From: Ceratotherium simum simum
Lineage: Eukaryota; Chordata; Mammalia; Perissodactyla; Rhinocerotidae
Reading direction: 5' to 3'
Length of the DNA stretch: 64,000 nucleotides
Assembly: GCF_000283155.1 (NCBI RefSeq)
Contig: NW_004454177.1
Span: 27,862,403-27,926,402 of the forward strand
This document shows positions 36,596 to 49,665 of the stretch, one piece after another. Each line of letters begins with the position of its first letter. Within the stretch, counting starts at the first letter, position 1. Both the position numbers and the translations under genes were made by a program. Under the pieces are notes generated by a model, which saw only the letters and a program-made list of their open reading frames with translations, had not been told where the DNA came from and did not search any database.

Positions 36596-38555
36596 ACTTC
36601 ACATTTTTCTATTACTGGTAGCTGATAAGACCCTTTAACATCCCATTGAATGTATAATAACATATTTCCTGCATTAGCCCAATTAGCCCACATTGCAACA
36701 CATACCGTGTGCCTTGTTACATTCTAAATGCCTTGGCATTTAGAATTGTGGACTATCACACAGAAATCCTAAGAGGATAACAAATGCTGAGTTCAAACAT
36801 TATTTGCATTAATGGAGCTTATTTAGCAGATTTTGAATTTGAAGCCCTGTATAGTTTAATAATAATTCACTTTTTAAAATACAAAAAAATTAAGCAAATT
36901 TAGATGGCTATTAAGACACTCAAATTGCTATTAACAAGATGGACAAGAGTTAAGTTCCAGAAGCCGGAGTGTGGAATCTAGAAATGAGGATGAAGAAATG
37001 GGATAAATGAATAGAGTTGAGGATATGTTGCAGACTTCTAAAAGTGTTAGAAAACACTTCTACTTCTTTCTCACCCGGCGTTCAATACTGTCAAGTTGAA
37101 AGTCCTTCTTCACCAAATGTTCCACGGTTTAGTATCTCAAGACGTTTTTAATGAAAACATATCTCCAAGTTTACGGCAAAAAATGGCAGGAAAATAGATC
37201 TATTTTATAGAAATTAACTCTGTAGCTCACCTATGTGTACCCACCCACTTCCTAAAGAAAAGGTTAACTGGATTACATTTTTAAAGCATTTTAAATTATA
37301 GGTTGAAACAACTATATTAGTAGTGACTTCTTGTTTCATTTCAGTGTCTCAAGCTCTAGGTAAAAGAAGATAATCAATCCCAGAGTTTCAAAGATATTAA
37401 AGTGCTCCTGAAGATCAATCAGTGATTATTCCACAGCAGTTTTTAGAACCTAAGAGTTATGCACTATGTTAAGCAGTGCGAGGATACAAATGAAAATCAA
37501 CCTCTTATTCTACTTAAAATATCTTCCGGGATAGCTCTGAAAAGGGGATATATTTCAAATTCTAGATCCCTATATTCAACAAGTTCTCATCATAAATGAC
37601 ATTAATTACGCCCCTATGATATGGAAAAAAACCTCAAGGGAGAGTAATGCAATGAATTTATTGACCACTTAAAATGTGCTATGAGAGACATAAGGGTGAG
37701 TAACACTCTACCCCGATGGAGTAACCTGACAGCATTACTCTCAGCTGTTCCCCAAGCACCAGGTTTCCTTCCACAGAGGAAGGACAATGGAAAATAAAGT
37801 CTTACCTGGACTTTTTCCAGTGAGTCTCAGGAGTTAGCATCCATGTATTAATTACCAAGACCACACTTACTTCCAAAGAAGGTTTGAGGAGATTTAATAC
37901 TTAATAGGAAAAGTGTGTGTGTGTGTGTGTATACATATATCATTAAAATTATATATATATATATAAAATTAAAGAATGGTAAAAGACAAGACTTGTGGGT
38001 GTGGGTATGGTAGGGATAATAATATGAGAAAATCTAGGATAAGGGAAGCCACTACTATTTATCACAACAGGTAGTTTTATAACAGATGGCTAAACTCCTC
38101 ATCTGATAGAGGAGGAAATACCTCCTAGCCCCAGCTCTATACTCTGGGATCCTGCTGCATGGGTCTTCCCTAGGAAACAGTGAATAACCTAGAGGACAGT
38201 GTCCTGAGCAGCACTTTTAAAAAATATTCAGAGACAGGTGGACATGGCTGTGTAGTATAACAATTTCAATAAAAATCAAGAACATAGTGCTGTAAAAATA
38301 TTTCCATGGGAAGCCAAAGTAGCCTGATCCAGGTAGATGGTGTTCTGGCGGTCTGACTTGACACAAGGATCTAGCTCAAAGCATAGAGAAGAACCAAAGG
38401 CTAACATTTCTTAACCATTCCTTTGGGGGTTTCAACTTATAGGAGATGCAGAGCAGGTCACTCAAACTTAAGATCATTGGATTTACCTGCAGTGCACTTG
38501 CTCTCTGATGGGACTTGAAGCATCAGGATCGGATACAGAGAAACTAATGTTCACT
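36596..38555. other. Unique intron sequence with a TG/TA microsatellite
   Basis: No gene is visible. The microsatellite at 37913-37965 is described separately. A CAG/GTAAG motif on the minus strand lies at 37808-37801. Confidence 0.5.
37913..37965. repeat. (GT)n and (TA)n microsatellite
   Basis: Nine GT units at 37913-37930 are followed, after a short spacer, by a TA run at 37949-37965. Confidence 0.95.
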
Positions 38556-38559
38556 TGTA

Positions 38560-38720
38560 GAAATTCATTCATACACAGATATTTACTGAGCACTAATGTG
38601 CTCGGCACTAATCTAGTGCTATGTGTCAAGCACTAAGCTAGAGGCTGGAGATCCAGTGGAGAACAATACAGACTTGGTCTCAGCCATTATTGAGTTTACA
38701 ATCTGCTGAAGGTAAAGAAA
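38560..38720 (-). repeat. L2 3'-end fragment, minus
   Basis: 'aattcattcatacacagata' followed by 'atttactgagcactaatgtg' and 'gaggctggagatccagtgga' is the complement of the L2 3' region. Confidence 0.7.
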
Positions 38721-40179
38721 TAAATGATAAGTAATTTTTTTTTAAGATAATTTCAGGTCCAAGGTGCTACGAAGATACTTGTAATAAAGAGTAGTAGAGT
38801 CTGATTCCATTTTTCAATTTGACTGCTGACAGCTTTCAGGCTCCACCACACTCTCTTCCCCTTCTGTCCTACATCTGGTCAAGCTCATGAGAAAACCCAG
38901 GTTCTCCCTCCTTCGATGCTGGCAAGAAGTTCAAACCATGCCAGATCCAGCTTGAGAGAAGGAACCCTCATCCTAGCCCCACCCCAACCACTATATAATC
39001 CCAAGCCAGTCTCCTTTCCCTACTTTCTCAAGCCATTTTTGGACCAGCTTGGGAGTTGACCCTGTTCTCCGCACAAAGCACATTTTCAAGTTAATGAACC
39101 CTGTCATACCCTCTCGGTGAATGTGTGGTATCAAGAGTCTCGATATTTGAACCAAAGTTTGGATGGAGGGTCCATCTCCCCTCTGAGGAGTGACCACATC
39201 ACAAAAACAGGGCAAAGTCTCAGGATTACAAGCACAGTAAGAACAGAAGCAAGGTCTCTTGGGATCTGGGCTCAGAAATTGCACTACGTCACTTCCACTG
39301 GATGCTATGGGTCACAGCCAGTCACCAAGCCAAGTCTCCACCTCCTGATAGGAAGAGCTTTAAAACTTTTTGGCCATTTTTAATCCATCAGGACTATCTA
39401 GCTGAATCCAGTTTGGCACCATCCAGTTTACCCCTTTTGTTATAACGTGAGTGAAAATCTTTTCATGAATATCATGACTGCTAATTTTGTCCTGACGAAG
39501 GGCTTCTCTACTCTGCAAGAGGTAAGGGCTGGGGTCCCAGTGGGCCAAGTCTTATTCACTTTATGTCCCTGTCACACTGAGCACAGAACCGTCTTATCCT
39601 AGGCACCGAAGGAACTGTGTAGAAGCGAAATAAAATTAATTTTAAGCTAAGAACAATGTAATATAGCTAAAGCACAGGAGTAAAAGGAAAAAAAGTCTGT
39701 CATAAAACACTTTGAAAACATCTTCCATATATGTTCATACATCATCTCATACATCGTTCACATTTTTCAGTCATTTTGAACGTAGCAGTATCAAACTTAG
39801 GTCTCTTGTTAGGTGGGTGACAAAGCCATTCGAGATAATTCTGACATTCTGATAACATAATTAGCCACCTGATCTGTAGGAGGGTGAGTCATCATGAGCC
39901 TCCTGACAAACCTGTGAGATGGGATAAAACAGCTCACCTGCGGAAATGCAATGCCCGCAACCACAATTATACGGACGCACGTTAGCTGAAGTGCTGAACT
40001 AGGTTTCCCCACTGGAAGGCAAATAGGTGTATTTGACTGTGGATTTTGCTGCTTTCTCTAGTCCTCAAAATGCTCTTCTGTGTTTGTATTCATCGAGTAG
40101 AATACGTATTGACCATGCTAGGACTGTGCTAGGCCTTAGGGACAATGAAACACATGGGGTTTTTGCCTTGAAGAAGAAG

Positions 40180-40435
40180 GAAACTAACAATAGTTGATAT
40201 TTTGCTATATGCAAGGCATTCTGCTAGTCTCTCTATGCATGCTTTCTACATAGCATTTATGAAAACTTGATGAGGTGGTTGTTATTATTCCAATTTTACA
40301 GCTGAGGATATTGAAAATATCATAGATTACAAATTTGCTCTAGATTATTTAGCAAATATATGGCAGAATCTTGATTCAAACCCTGGTCAGTTGGAACCTA
40401 CACCCAGGCTCTTTCCAACCTATGACAACAGGTTT
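40180..40435 (+). repeat. MIR SINE (preceded by an L2-like fragment)
   Basis: 'gcaaggcattctgctagtct', 'attccaattttacagctgag' and 'aatcttgattcaaaccctgg' follow MIR order. A minus L2-like block lies at about 40088-40170. Confidence 0.75.
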
Positions 40436-40879
40436 CTTCCAGCTATGCAAATATGCCATTGGTTTCCATTCTCTGTTAGAACATTAGATGACTACTACAG
40501 TTATAAAAGGGAAACCTCTCTCCCTTCGCTCAATGAATCTCTCTCTAGATTCTGTCTCTACACAACTGCAATTCAGTTGGGATGAAGGATTCATCAGACA
40601 AAGTGACCCTGGCGAGTGAACTGCCTACTCCTCAGGGTCAAATCCCAAGTACACATGCCGTGAAGAAGAAAATTAAAATACATGGACCCTAAGTCAAACT
40701 CACCGGTGTTAGAAACATTGCAGTTGCCAGAGTAGTCAGAACATGCGGAGTCAAAAATTTTACGGAAATAAGGAAAACTAAAACACATGTAAATTTACAA
40801 TAAAAAAGAAGAAAAATTATCTTTCTATATTTTTCCAGAAAATGTTTATGAAAGGCTTCTTTTTTAAATTATCTTTGTG

Positions 40880-41231
40880 TATGACTTTCACCATGTTACC
40901 ATTCTGCTCAAAAACCTTTCATCGCTCTGTATTTCCTCAGGTTTCTAGTCAAAACTACTACCTTGGTCTCCTCCCTCCACTGCTCTGCAAAGCCTACTTT
41001 CCTTGGCAGTTAGGCTACTCTTGGCACAGTCTCCCAAGGGCGCCGTATTCACCCCTCTCTATGTCTGTACTTGGACCATGCATGTTCTGTTCTTTTACAT
41101 TACTCCTCGCCTTATCCAAAGCCCAGGTTAAGTCTCTTGTCTTCCAGGTAGACCTCCCTGATAAGTCCAGCCCTTAACTCTTATAGGACATAAAAGTTAT
41201 TTCTCACCATTGGGCATATAATTTTATTATG
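40880..41231 (+). repeat. L2 LINE, interrupted by an ERE
   Basis: 'catgttaccattctgctcaa', 'ttcatcgctctgtatttcct' and 'caggtagacctccctgataa' are L2. The copy seems to continue after the ERE at 41545-41640. Confidence 0.65.
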
Positions 41232-41534
41232 GGGGCCGGCCCCGTGGCTTAGCGGTTAAGTGTGCGCGCTCTGCTACTGGCGGCCCGGGTTCAGATCCCG
41301 GGCACGCACCGACGCACCGCTTCTCTGGCCATGCTGAGGCCGCGTCCCACATACAGCAACTAGAAGGATGTGCAACTATGACGTACAACTATCTACTGGG
41401 GCTTTGGGGGAAAAAAAAAAGGAGGAGGATTGGCAATCGATGTTAGCTCAGAGCCGGTCTTCCTCAGCAAAAAGAGGAGCATTAGCATGGATGTTAGCTC
41501 AGGGCTGACCTTCCTCACAAAAAAAAAAAAAATT
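41232..41534 (+). mobile_element. ERE SINE (long form, best-preserved copy)
   Basis: A 303-bp SINE on the plus strand. The tRNA-like head GGGGCCGGCCCCGTGGCTTA includes the Pol III A box, and a B-box-like GGTTCAGATCCC lies at about 41289-41300. The central region ('caactagaaggatgtgcaac') is absent from the short copies. Two tail units and an A tail follow. The 10-bp duplication TTTTATTATG flanks it (41222-41231 and 41535-41544). Many CpGs survive, so it is probably the youngest of the five. Confidence 0.95.
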
Positions 41535-41651
41535 TTTTATTATGTACTGTCCCTACAGTTAATTATTGCTTCACTTGTGTTATTCTGGTGTCCCCAACTG
41601 TTTTAGGGTAACCTTGAGTGTAATTACTATGTTTTATGTGTTGGACGTACT

Positions 41652-41689
41652 CGTGTTTGTGTGTGTGTGTATGTGCACACGTGTGTGTC
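41652..41689. repeat. Interrupted (GT)n microsatellite
   Basis: GT units are interrupted by ATGTGCACAC. Confidence 0.9.
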
Positions 41690-41999
41690 TATAGTTGTTT
41701 ATTTATTGTATTAACAATGAGCTGATAACCAAATCTCATACCAATTATCGGTACATTCTCATGAATGATAATTTACATAGATTTAGTATCAATTTAAATA
41801 TTCTAAGAACATTTTATTACATTCATTGATAAATTAGACTTTTAAAAAATAGGCTAGTTGCCCTACAAGCCCCAAATGAGATACAAGAAAAAGTTAAGGA
41901 TTTTGTCAGGTAACCCCAACAGTTATTTCCTTTTAAGGAAGCAATAAAATAACCAATACAGGGATTTCTACAACAGTTGGGAATTTCCCTTCATGGATG

Positions 42000-42090
42000 A
42001 TTCATTCATTTGTTCATTCAACTAAACAGTTCCAGGATGCCTATGAGATGCCAGGTACTAAGTCAGGTATCAAGGACATTATTGGTATCA
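42000..42090 (-). repeat. L2 3'-end fragment, minus
   Basis: 'gattcattcatttgttcatt' followed by 'gagatgccaggtactaagtc' is the complement of the L2 terminus. Confidence 0.6.
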
Positions 42091-44850
42091 AAACTATCTG
42101 TGATAGTTTCTATTAAGCCAAAAGGAAAATGCAATTTCATAGGAGAAAATTTGTGGAAATTGTCTCATATTCCAAAGTTTAGTGATAGCTGAATTAGGCT
42201 GAGGGACAAACTTGGTTGTTCCGATAAAAAAAATTCATTCCAGCTACATTTGATTTCTATTTCAACCTCTACCATGGACATACTTCGATTGAGGTTGGTC
42301 GGAGCAATTCAATTGTCAGAGATCTGCTCAAATTTTCTCTACTTCTCTCCTTTTTTGTGTGTTGGGGGATTATAATGTGGATGGCTAGGAGGGTAGAAAT
42401 TGGAACAGCCAGTACACTGAGCCACCGATTTTCAGAGGGGGAAGTAAAGTTTCTCTGCTTTTAATGAATTCTTAGACAACCCAATGGCTTTGCTCCAAAA
42501 ATGCCCTGCTGGAGTGGAGGATTATCTCACATGGGTCATTACACTCCCAAGCTTTAAATCTCAGAATGAGCATTAAATTAAAATTCCCTGCACCTAGTAG
42601 GCAGAACATTGTGACACTCAAAAGATGTGGAAGTGCTAAATGAATTCTGAGCAATAATATTATCATCACTGCATATTTATTGAGTTCAACAGGGTGCTAA
42701 GTACTGTACAGACAGATAATATAAGCAGCCTACACAGGAAAAAGTAACAGCAATAGTCTTATAAGAACTCTCCCATTCATCTGCTTTAGGAATAGACAGT
42801 GTAACTAGACTTGTTAGAAATAATCTCCTCTTTTCAAAAGTATCCTCAAGGTTCTCTATGCTTTTGTTTGATTTGAAAGTGGCCGATTTTCTACAGTTAC
42901 CATTTATGAATGTGGCCAAGTATCCCAATTTCAAAATTACCATAAGAATGCTGTAGGCATTAAACTGAAGAACTTCATCCCCTTGCAACTGGAAATTACA
43001 AATGGAGTTTTCTGGGAAATCTTAAATAAATCAGTTGTAAAATATGATATATATACCATTATGTTTTTTATTCATCCGGGGAAATATGCATTTCCAAAAT
43101 TAATAGTATTGCTCTTTTTAACTAGCCTTCAATTTTCTGAAATAATGCATACATTTGAAAGCCAAAAGAATTTAAATAGTTTAGTCTAAAATTAAAGAGT
43201 GCAAATATTCAGTTAAAGCATCAAGCAAATTTCCTATTTTTAACAAATCTAGACACAAAGAGAGGAAAAGTTAAAGTACAGTACACCTAATATGTATGTG
43301 CAAGCACCAATATGCATGTGGATGAGCACAAAGAATAACTTTGCATATACAGAAACTAATTGAATTTCAGAATCCTGACTTTCTTTATTTAAATGCCAGC
43401 CCATCAGGGTTATAAGAAAAAAAATTAAGCACTTTAGAGAAAATGGGTTATAAACTGTCATTGTTGAGTTTAGTATTCTGACAACTTTGAAAGTAACTAT
43501 AATGTAATTTCCCAAGTTGGTAGCTAAAATAATGGAACATCTGGATGCCATTGAAATGTATGACAATCAAGGAGAGAACAGAAAAGTGGTGGGAACAATG
43601 CTTTTCCTTTGCTTATAATTCTTTGTGGTTTTGAACTCTTGCTCCAAACCTTGGTTGTGGCAGTTAAGGGGAACTCCCTTCTCTAAGATTCACCTCTCAT
43701 TCCTGATTGAGTCCATCTCTGGGCCTCCTTAGCACTTCCAGCAGCTGAACTTTCCACGGGCTTGCCTTCTAAATCTGCTGTCAGACTTTATGTCTGAACG
43801 CCTGTGTGAAGTGGTGAGCAGTGTGCAATCTCATATGTAAACTGGTCAGAGGGCTGATTTCAACTTTGTATGTTGGGTCTGGCCTTTGGAAATGTGGGCA
43901 TCTCCAGATAATACCATTTTTTAAGCAACCACAGAGTCCAATGCATTCTGTCCTTCTGGAGACAAGTGACCCTATCTTGGATGACATAATGAAGCTGAAC
44001 TGTAGAGACAAATGATCCAGATATATTTGTCTTAGCAACTGGCAACCTCTTAGACAGAGCTTCCTTCTATGGTTTCTGGACTGGCCTTGCCATTTGTCAG
44101 ATGTCTAAAGTTACATATTATGTTGTTGGAAATATCTGGGCATGGGCCTATATAGCCAAAGCTCCGCACAGATAAGAACTAACTGTAACGAGTTGAGATT
44201 CATTTTCTCCTTCCTCTGTCTAACCACAATAAGGAGGAGGGAGAAAGAATATCCAATTCAGCCAATACTTTAAGTCTAATAAGTATAATATCAATGTTAA
44301 GAGGAAACCAAAAATAGTCAATAAGGACCTTGTAATCTATGGTCTCACAACAGACACACATTAATGAATTATATATTTCTTTACATTTTTACCCTCAAAA
44401 AGGGACATTTCATAGAAGTGTATTATTTGTCCTGCCGTCCTTTACTGAAAACCACATTTCAAGGTTGTCTGAAAGTGGAGTCTCTCTGAGCGCAGAGATG
44501 ACTTATTCTTGGCATGCACACCAGAGCCTTTCCAGAGTCCCTTTTACTTAACAGCTCCAAGTTGGAACTGATGTGGCATGTGTAAGGGCTGCCCTTCTTT
44601 CCACTAGCTCTACTTGCATCATCTGATGGGATTTTGCTTTTAAACATGGGGAGGCATATGTGCCCTCTCAAAGACATGTCAAGCCTCAGCTACAGTTTGG
44701 TTTGGATCCTTTCCCTCTTTTTACACCACAATTTGTCACGAGTGGAGAATGCAGACAGCTATGCCAAATGTGAATGTCACTTGCATGCCCACATTTGGCA
44801 AATGTTTACCCAGATCTTTAATCTGGGATTTAAATAGTCCATTTTCTAGT
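42091..44850. other. Mostly unique intron sequence
   Basis: No gene is visible. A MIR-like block ('tatttattgagttcaacagg') lies at about 42645-42720. Chance frames of up to 105 codons have no recognisable domain. Confidence 0.45.
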
Positions 44851-44859
44851 AGATGATTT

Positions 44860-45255
44860 CTAAGGTACTGTTTAGTGCCGAAATTTTATGATTCGGTGAG
44901 ATTTATTTGTCCTTTTGTGAAAAGATGTTTATGATATATCATTTTGCCTTCAATGAGAAAATGTTAAAAGGTAGAATATTAATCTAGAGTGGAAGAGAGG
45001 GGAGTAGTTCATATTTGTAGGTAAACGTTCAGATGTCTAAGGTTACATATTTACGTTACATGATCAGGTTTCTGATATAATTTTCCAAATTACATGAATT
45101 AATATGCAGGAGTCTTTTTTCCAAGTGTTTCAGAGATATTCATGTAAAAATTCTCTTACATTGTATAATTTTTCCTTCAATAAGTGAATGCTATAAGGTA
45201 AAGTATGACAACTCCAGCCAAGGGAAGGATTTTTGTTCATATTTGTGTGCAGTCT
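44860..45255. repeat. Diverged tandem duplication, period about 226-228 bp
   Basis: The segments near 44940-45020 and 45165-45250 align: 'ccttcaatgagaaaatgtta' against 'ccttcaataagtgaatgcta', then AAGGTAGAATAT against AAGGTAAAGTAT, then GTTCATATTTGT in both. The offset is 226-228 bp. Identity looks moderate. It may be an old duplication or two copies of an unrecognised repeat. Confidence 0.5.
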
Positions 45256-48080
45256 GGTCAATGGCCTGAAACAATTTGCTAAATGACATTAGATCATGTT
45301 CAGGGTTGTCCTTTCAGCCGATCCACAGGCAGAAGGGAGAGTAAGCAAACACCTGCCTGGCAGTGGGCACCAAACCAACACTACAGAAGTGTGAACAGGG
45401 ACGCTAGGGGGCTGGGCTGTATCCATTTAGTCTTCCAGGAAAAGTGACGGATGATCCATTACTTAAGGTCATTAAAAACCCTACCTCAGACTGCTGTTTA
45501 ATGCAATTCCACACAACTGAAAAAAAATAACATATTGAACGTGAATTTGCTAATAAAGAAAAATGTCCACAATAAATTGATAAATGCAAAAAGGGGGTTA
45601 CAAAACAATATGTATAGTATTATTTCAATCTTTCTGACAAATTTTATGCAGGATTATAGGTAATATATGAGCTTATATACATAAATGCAAAAAAAGTTCT
45701 AAAAGTTTATACTCCAAAATGTAAAAAGTGACCATCGTTGCATGGGGATATTATGAGTGTTAAATTTTTCTTCTTTTTTGCTTGTCTTTATGTCTCTCTC
45801 TCTCTTTTTTTTTTACAATGAACATGTATTATATATTACATGTTTCTGGTACATCATAGTTACATGTTTCCAATTATTCTATAATTAGAAATAACCATAT
45901 TTTTAAAAATCCTACCATAGGCACTATGTAATTTCTAAAAGAGGAGTTGTGAAATAGACTCTAATTTTCTCCCTTTCACTGAGATGTATATACACATGCT
46001 TTAAACCACTAGAAAGTGAGTTCACTCTTCCTTACGTATTGTTGTCCTTGTGATATGACAGGAACTTTTAAATGAGTTGCTCCTGGAAGCATGATTCTTG
46101 AAGATGGGTAAACGGTTTTGTGCATGTATCACAGCACACATCACGGGTCTGTCACGGCCTTGCACAGAGAGATTTGCAATTCTTTATCCCGAGGTGGAGC
46201 GAGCATGTCCTGGCTAACGCTGATAGAGACAGAACAACATCTCCTGTTGTAAAAATGCTAAATAAAAACCCCATCATATTCTCTAACTGAAACCAAACAA
46301 GCACATCTCTAACCCCTGCATTCCACAAGAGCCCTGTTTCTCTTCTGGAAAGGCTATAATGTTGCTTTAAATTCAACTGCTGACTTTCTGATTTCTCCTT
46401 CACCTAATGAGAAGAGGTCTAAGGATGGAACATGGTAAAGGATGGAACATGGAGAAGAGGGTAATGATGGAACATGTAAAGGTGAGACGTTGCCAAAATT
46501 ATTCTCAGTGGCTAAGAGGCTGTCCCCAGGCCGTGAAGAGAAAAATCCAGTCACTTGGGGTCCTATAGGAGATCAAAAGTTGCTTTCACAGCATTCAATT
46601 TTAAAACAAGACAACAACTATGTCAGTCCCTCTCTACATGGAGAAAGTTTGAGGACATTCTTCTTTTTCAGAACACGGGGTTTGATCTGTCAGAAGCCCC
46701 TGCTCCACGGGTACTCGTGAAGCTTCTTACAAGGGCTATTAATAAGCACTTTACACATTTTTTAAGATGTTGAGCTTTTTCCATTTTATTTGAAAGTAGT
46801 ATGCTAAAAGTAGATTTTATCTCAATTACATAATAACAAAGTATACATTAGCATGCAGCTTAGCCCCACGTCCAATTTTAAGATTTATCAGCATCTTTAA
46901 AAGTGTATAGTGGCATGCCAGGAATTATAACAGGTACCTCATGAAATATCTACGATCTTCCTTCTGAATTATATATATTTATGATCTCCTGAAGATGATA
47001 GATTTCAGCTAGGTAAATGTGATTTAGGAACTGCATTTAGGCTCCAAACATGCACTGGGGTTGGCAAGCAGCCTCTGTACTGACTAGGATGCAGTGGGGT
47101 AAAGCATTTCCTCTTCCTGCATGTCAGCTGGCCTTGCAGGAAACCTGCAAACCTCTCGCCCAGGTACCTACTTTCTGTGGCTCTCTGGGCAGTGCAGATC
47201 ACCATACCTGGGAAGCATGGATTATCCAGTTTGTGGATCACCTGAAGCCCTAAACTTAAAGTTCCCCCAACATTCATTGAGTTCCTATGGTGTCCCAGCT
47301 ATTGTTCTAGGTGCTGGGGGTACAAAGAGGGGCACTCCTCAGTTCCAGCCCTCCATTCTACTGCTGACCTTCATCAAAGGCAGGACCAGGAAGAAGAGGA
47401 TGCAGAATCTCCAGAGAGCTCATCCTGCAGCTTGCTGACACAGCTGAGGCCGGCCTGAAGGAGAGACGGAGCTTGAACTACGGTTACTGAGTAGTAACCA
47501 TGCTGTGGATTACCTCTACCGAAAATCTCCTGACTACTCATGACCAGTTTATTATTTCCACACATTTGAGGTTTTGACATCTGAATGAAAAAGAAAAAAA
47601 TTCCCATTATGTGTTTAAATATTAAACACACTTACTGCATTAACAACTAAACACAATTTAAGGCCTTAAAGTGGTTATGATTTTGACAGAAAGCTTGGGA
47701 GCTAGTGACAAGGCTGGGTAGACCTGAAGACAGCTAACCTGGAGAAATTAGCTATCTGTCCCATGCTAATCTCAAGAATAACTACTTTATTGAGACGTAG
47801 TTTTGACCATGCTAAAGCTCTGCCATTTGAGCTTGGATGTTTTAGCCTCCATCTCAGATTCTGACTTAGAAAGCCAAGAGGACTGCAGATTCTCCAGGAG
47901 AGCCCCAATGACTTTCTTTATAGACAGGCCAGATCCATGGTTGACTCTTTCTTCAGCCTATCTTAGGAGGATGAGCTGTTTCACCTTACGTGGTCACAGT
48001 CCATTTAAATGCATGCCGACAAATGAAAGATGATAAATCTCTAAAACTTTGGGCTCTTCTTCAGAAAAGGAAGGAAAGAA
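45256..48080. other. Mostly unique intron sequence
   Basis: No gene is visible. A minus L2-like fragment lies at about 47268-47330 ('attgagttcctatggtgtcc'-like). The small tandem repeat at 46.4 kb is listed separately. Confidence 0.45.
46422..46483. repeat. Short imperfect tandem repeat of GATGGAACATG
   Basis: Three copies of GATGGAACATG occur within about 60 bp, separated by A/G-rich spacers of 6-14 bp. Confidence 0.8.
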
Positions 48081-48282
48081 TTAATACTCTTGAGTGCATA
48101 CCATGCACTAGGAACTACCCTACGTACATTTCATAGATGCTACCTCATTAGTGTCATAAGTATATTCAACAACTATGAGCCAAACTATAAATACAATGTA
48201 TAACATAATGCACTAAGTATTCTGAATTCTGTCACAAGAAGACTGCTTCAGGAATTACAAGGAAAAATTTTAAGCTTCTAAT

Positions 48283-48490
48283 CATAATAGCTAACATATT
48301 AAACACATAGTATGTGCAATGTACAAGCAACATGCCAATCCTCACAAAATCCTATGAAGAAAGTATTATTATTATTGTCCCAATTTTGCACATAAGGAAA
48401 CTGAGGCTAGATAGATTAAGAACGGTTACACAGCTAGTGAGTGGCTAGGTCTGTCTATCTCCAAACCCTGAGCTTTAACCATCTCTGTTT
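48283..48490 (+). repeat. MIR SINE
   Basis: 'agtattattattattgtccc', 'taaggaaactgaggctagat' and 'cacagctagtgagtggctag' form a clear MIR. A weaker MIR fragment lies at about 48085-48165. Confidence 0.85.
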
Positions 48491-49139
48491 ACATTTGCAG
48501 TACAAGATTAGTTTGATATAAACTTTAAAAGGACTATTATAATTAAGACATTGTTTTATGAGATATGTTTTCTTTTTCACTAAGTTAGACTGAATTATTA
48601 TGTAAAATACACACAGTGCTTTCATCCAAAAAGATGAAGTAACCAAATTTATTACAAGTTTTTTCAATTTTAAAGGAACTGGTGGTATTTGCCCCAACAT
48701 ACCAACCTATTTTCCTTGGCTCTGACATCCGAGACTCTCTTGACTTATCTTCCTTACAGTGATCTGCATCCTGCTGACAACCCTCTCAGCATTTCACTAA
48801 ACCAGTCTTGCCACAAAATAGATGAGGTTGGTACCCCCTGATTTGCCACAAAAGCAAGTCACTTGAAAGGTCTCGAAACAACAGCTCATTTGAACAAAGC
48901 TGTCTGCAGCAAGCAGGAAGTAAGCCAAAGTAGTTTTTCCTTTTTATTAATAGAGGCGCTTGAGTTGGAATCTCATGTTCTGAACCTGCTGCCATTACAT
49001 GTTTTAGTTTCCCACAGACAGATTTAAAGCCATACACATCTGGTGTTAGGCATGGGCTTGGATGGTTTCTGAAGGGCCCAAATGAAATTGGACTGGACAG
49101 ATCATTCCATAGCTCAGAGAGTGTGCTGCACAATATAAA

Positions 49140-49665
49140 CTAGGAAAGCAACACAATGGAAAAAGAGGGAAAAGGAGCTTCGAAGCACAGGGCGGAGGGT
49201 CGATTTATCATCACTGCACTAGTGGGAGAAACCAGCCCCAGCTTCCAGGATGTGTGATTCGCCGTGGGGAGTTCCTGTGATTGTTCGGAGCCATGCAGGG
49301 AAATCTGAACCTCTTCTCCGAGAAAGAATAAGCCATTTGTGTGACATCAGACCTGCGGGGTAACAGGTTCTCCCCCATCCCCCACAGGACCCAACCAGCA
49401 CTTGCCCCGAAGCTTGAAGGAAGCAGCAGCATAGCACCACATTCGGAAACCATTCACAAGTGAGAACAAAGGCAGAGCCTCAGCTCCCTGCAGCCTGCGT
49501 GGTCTGCTCAACAAGCTGTGACCCGCCTGAAGCAATTATCTGCCTGCGCAGCACCCCTCTGCAGAGCCCAAAAGCTGGCTCATTTCCATTTCCAGGCTGA
49601 GCCACCGGATGGAAGAACCTTCCCAGTCCAGGGGAACAGGTTTCATTAATTGTTGCTCTACTAAT
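49140..49665. promoter_or_regulatory. Repeat-free, CpG-retaining block (candidate intronic cis-element)
   Basis: About 500 bp has no recognisable repeat, is higher in GC than its surroundings and keeps scattered CpGs (gattcgccg, ttcggagcc, ctgcgcagc). It ends in homeodomain-like ATTAATTG and CTAATTGG at about 49645-49668. Function is inferred only from composition and motifs. Confidence 0.25.

Noticed and set aside
37801..37808. Possible hidden FAT3 exon ending at a CAG/GTAAG donor
   Set aside because: No cadherin-like residues are encoded upstream of it on the minus strand. It is kept only as a weak recursive-splice candidate.
41232..41310. Possible tRNA gene
   Set aside because: The tRNA-like head with A and B boxes is followed by the SINE body, tail units and A tail and is flanked by a target duplication, so it is an ERE SINE.
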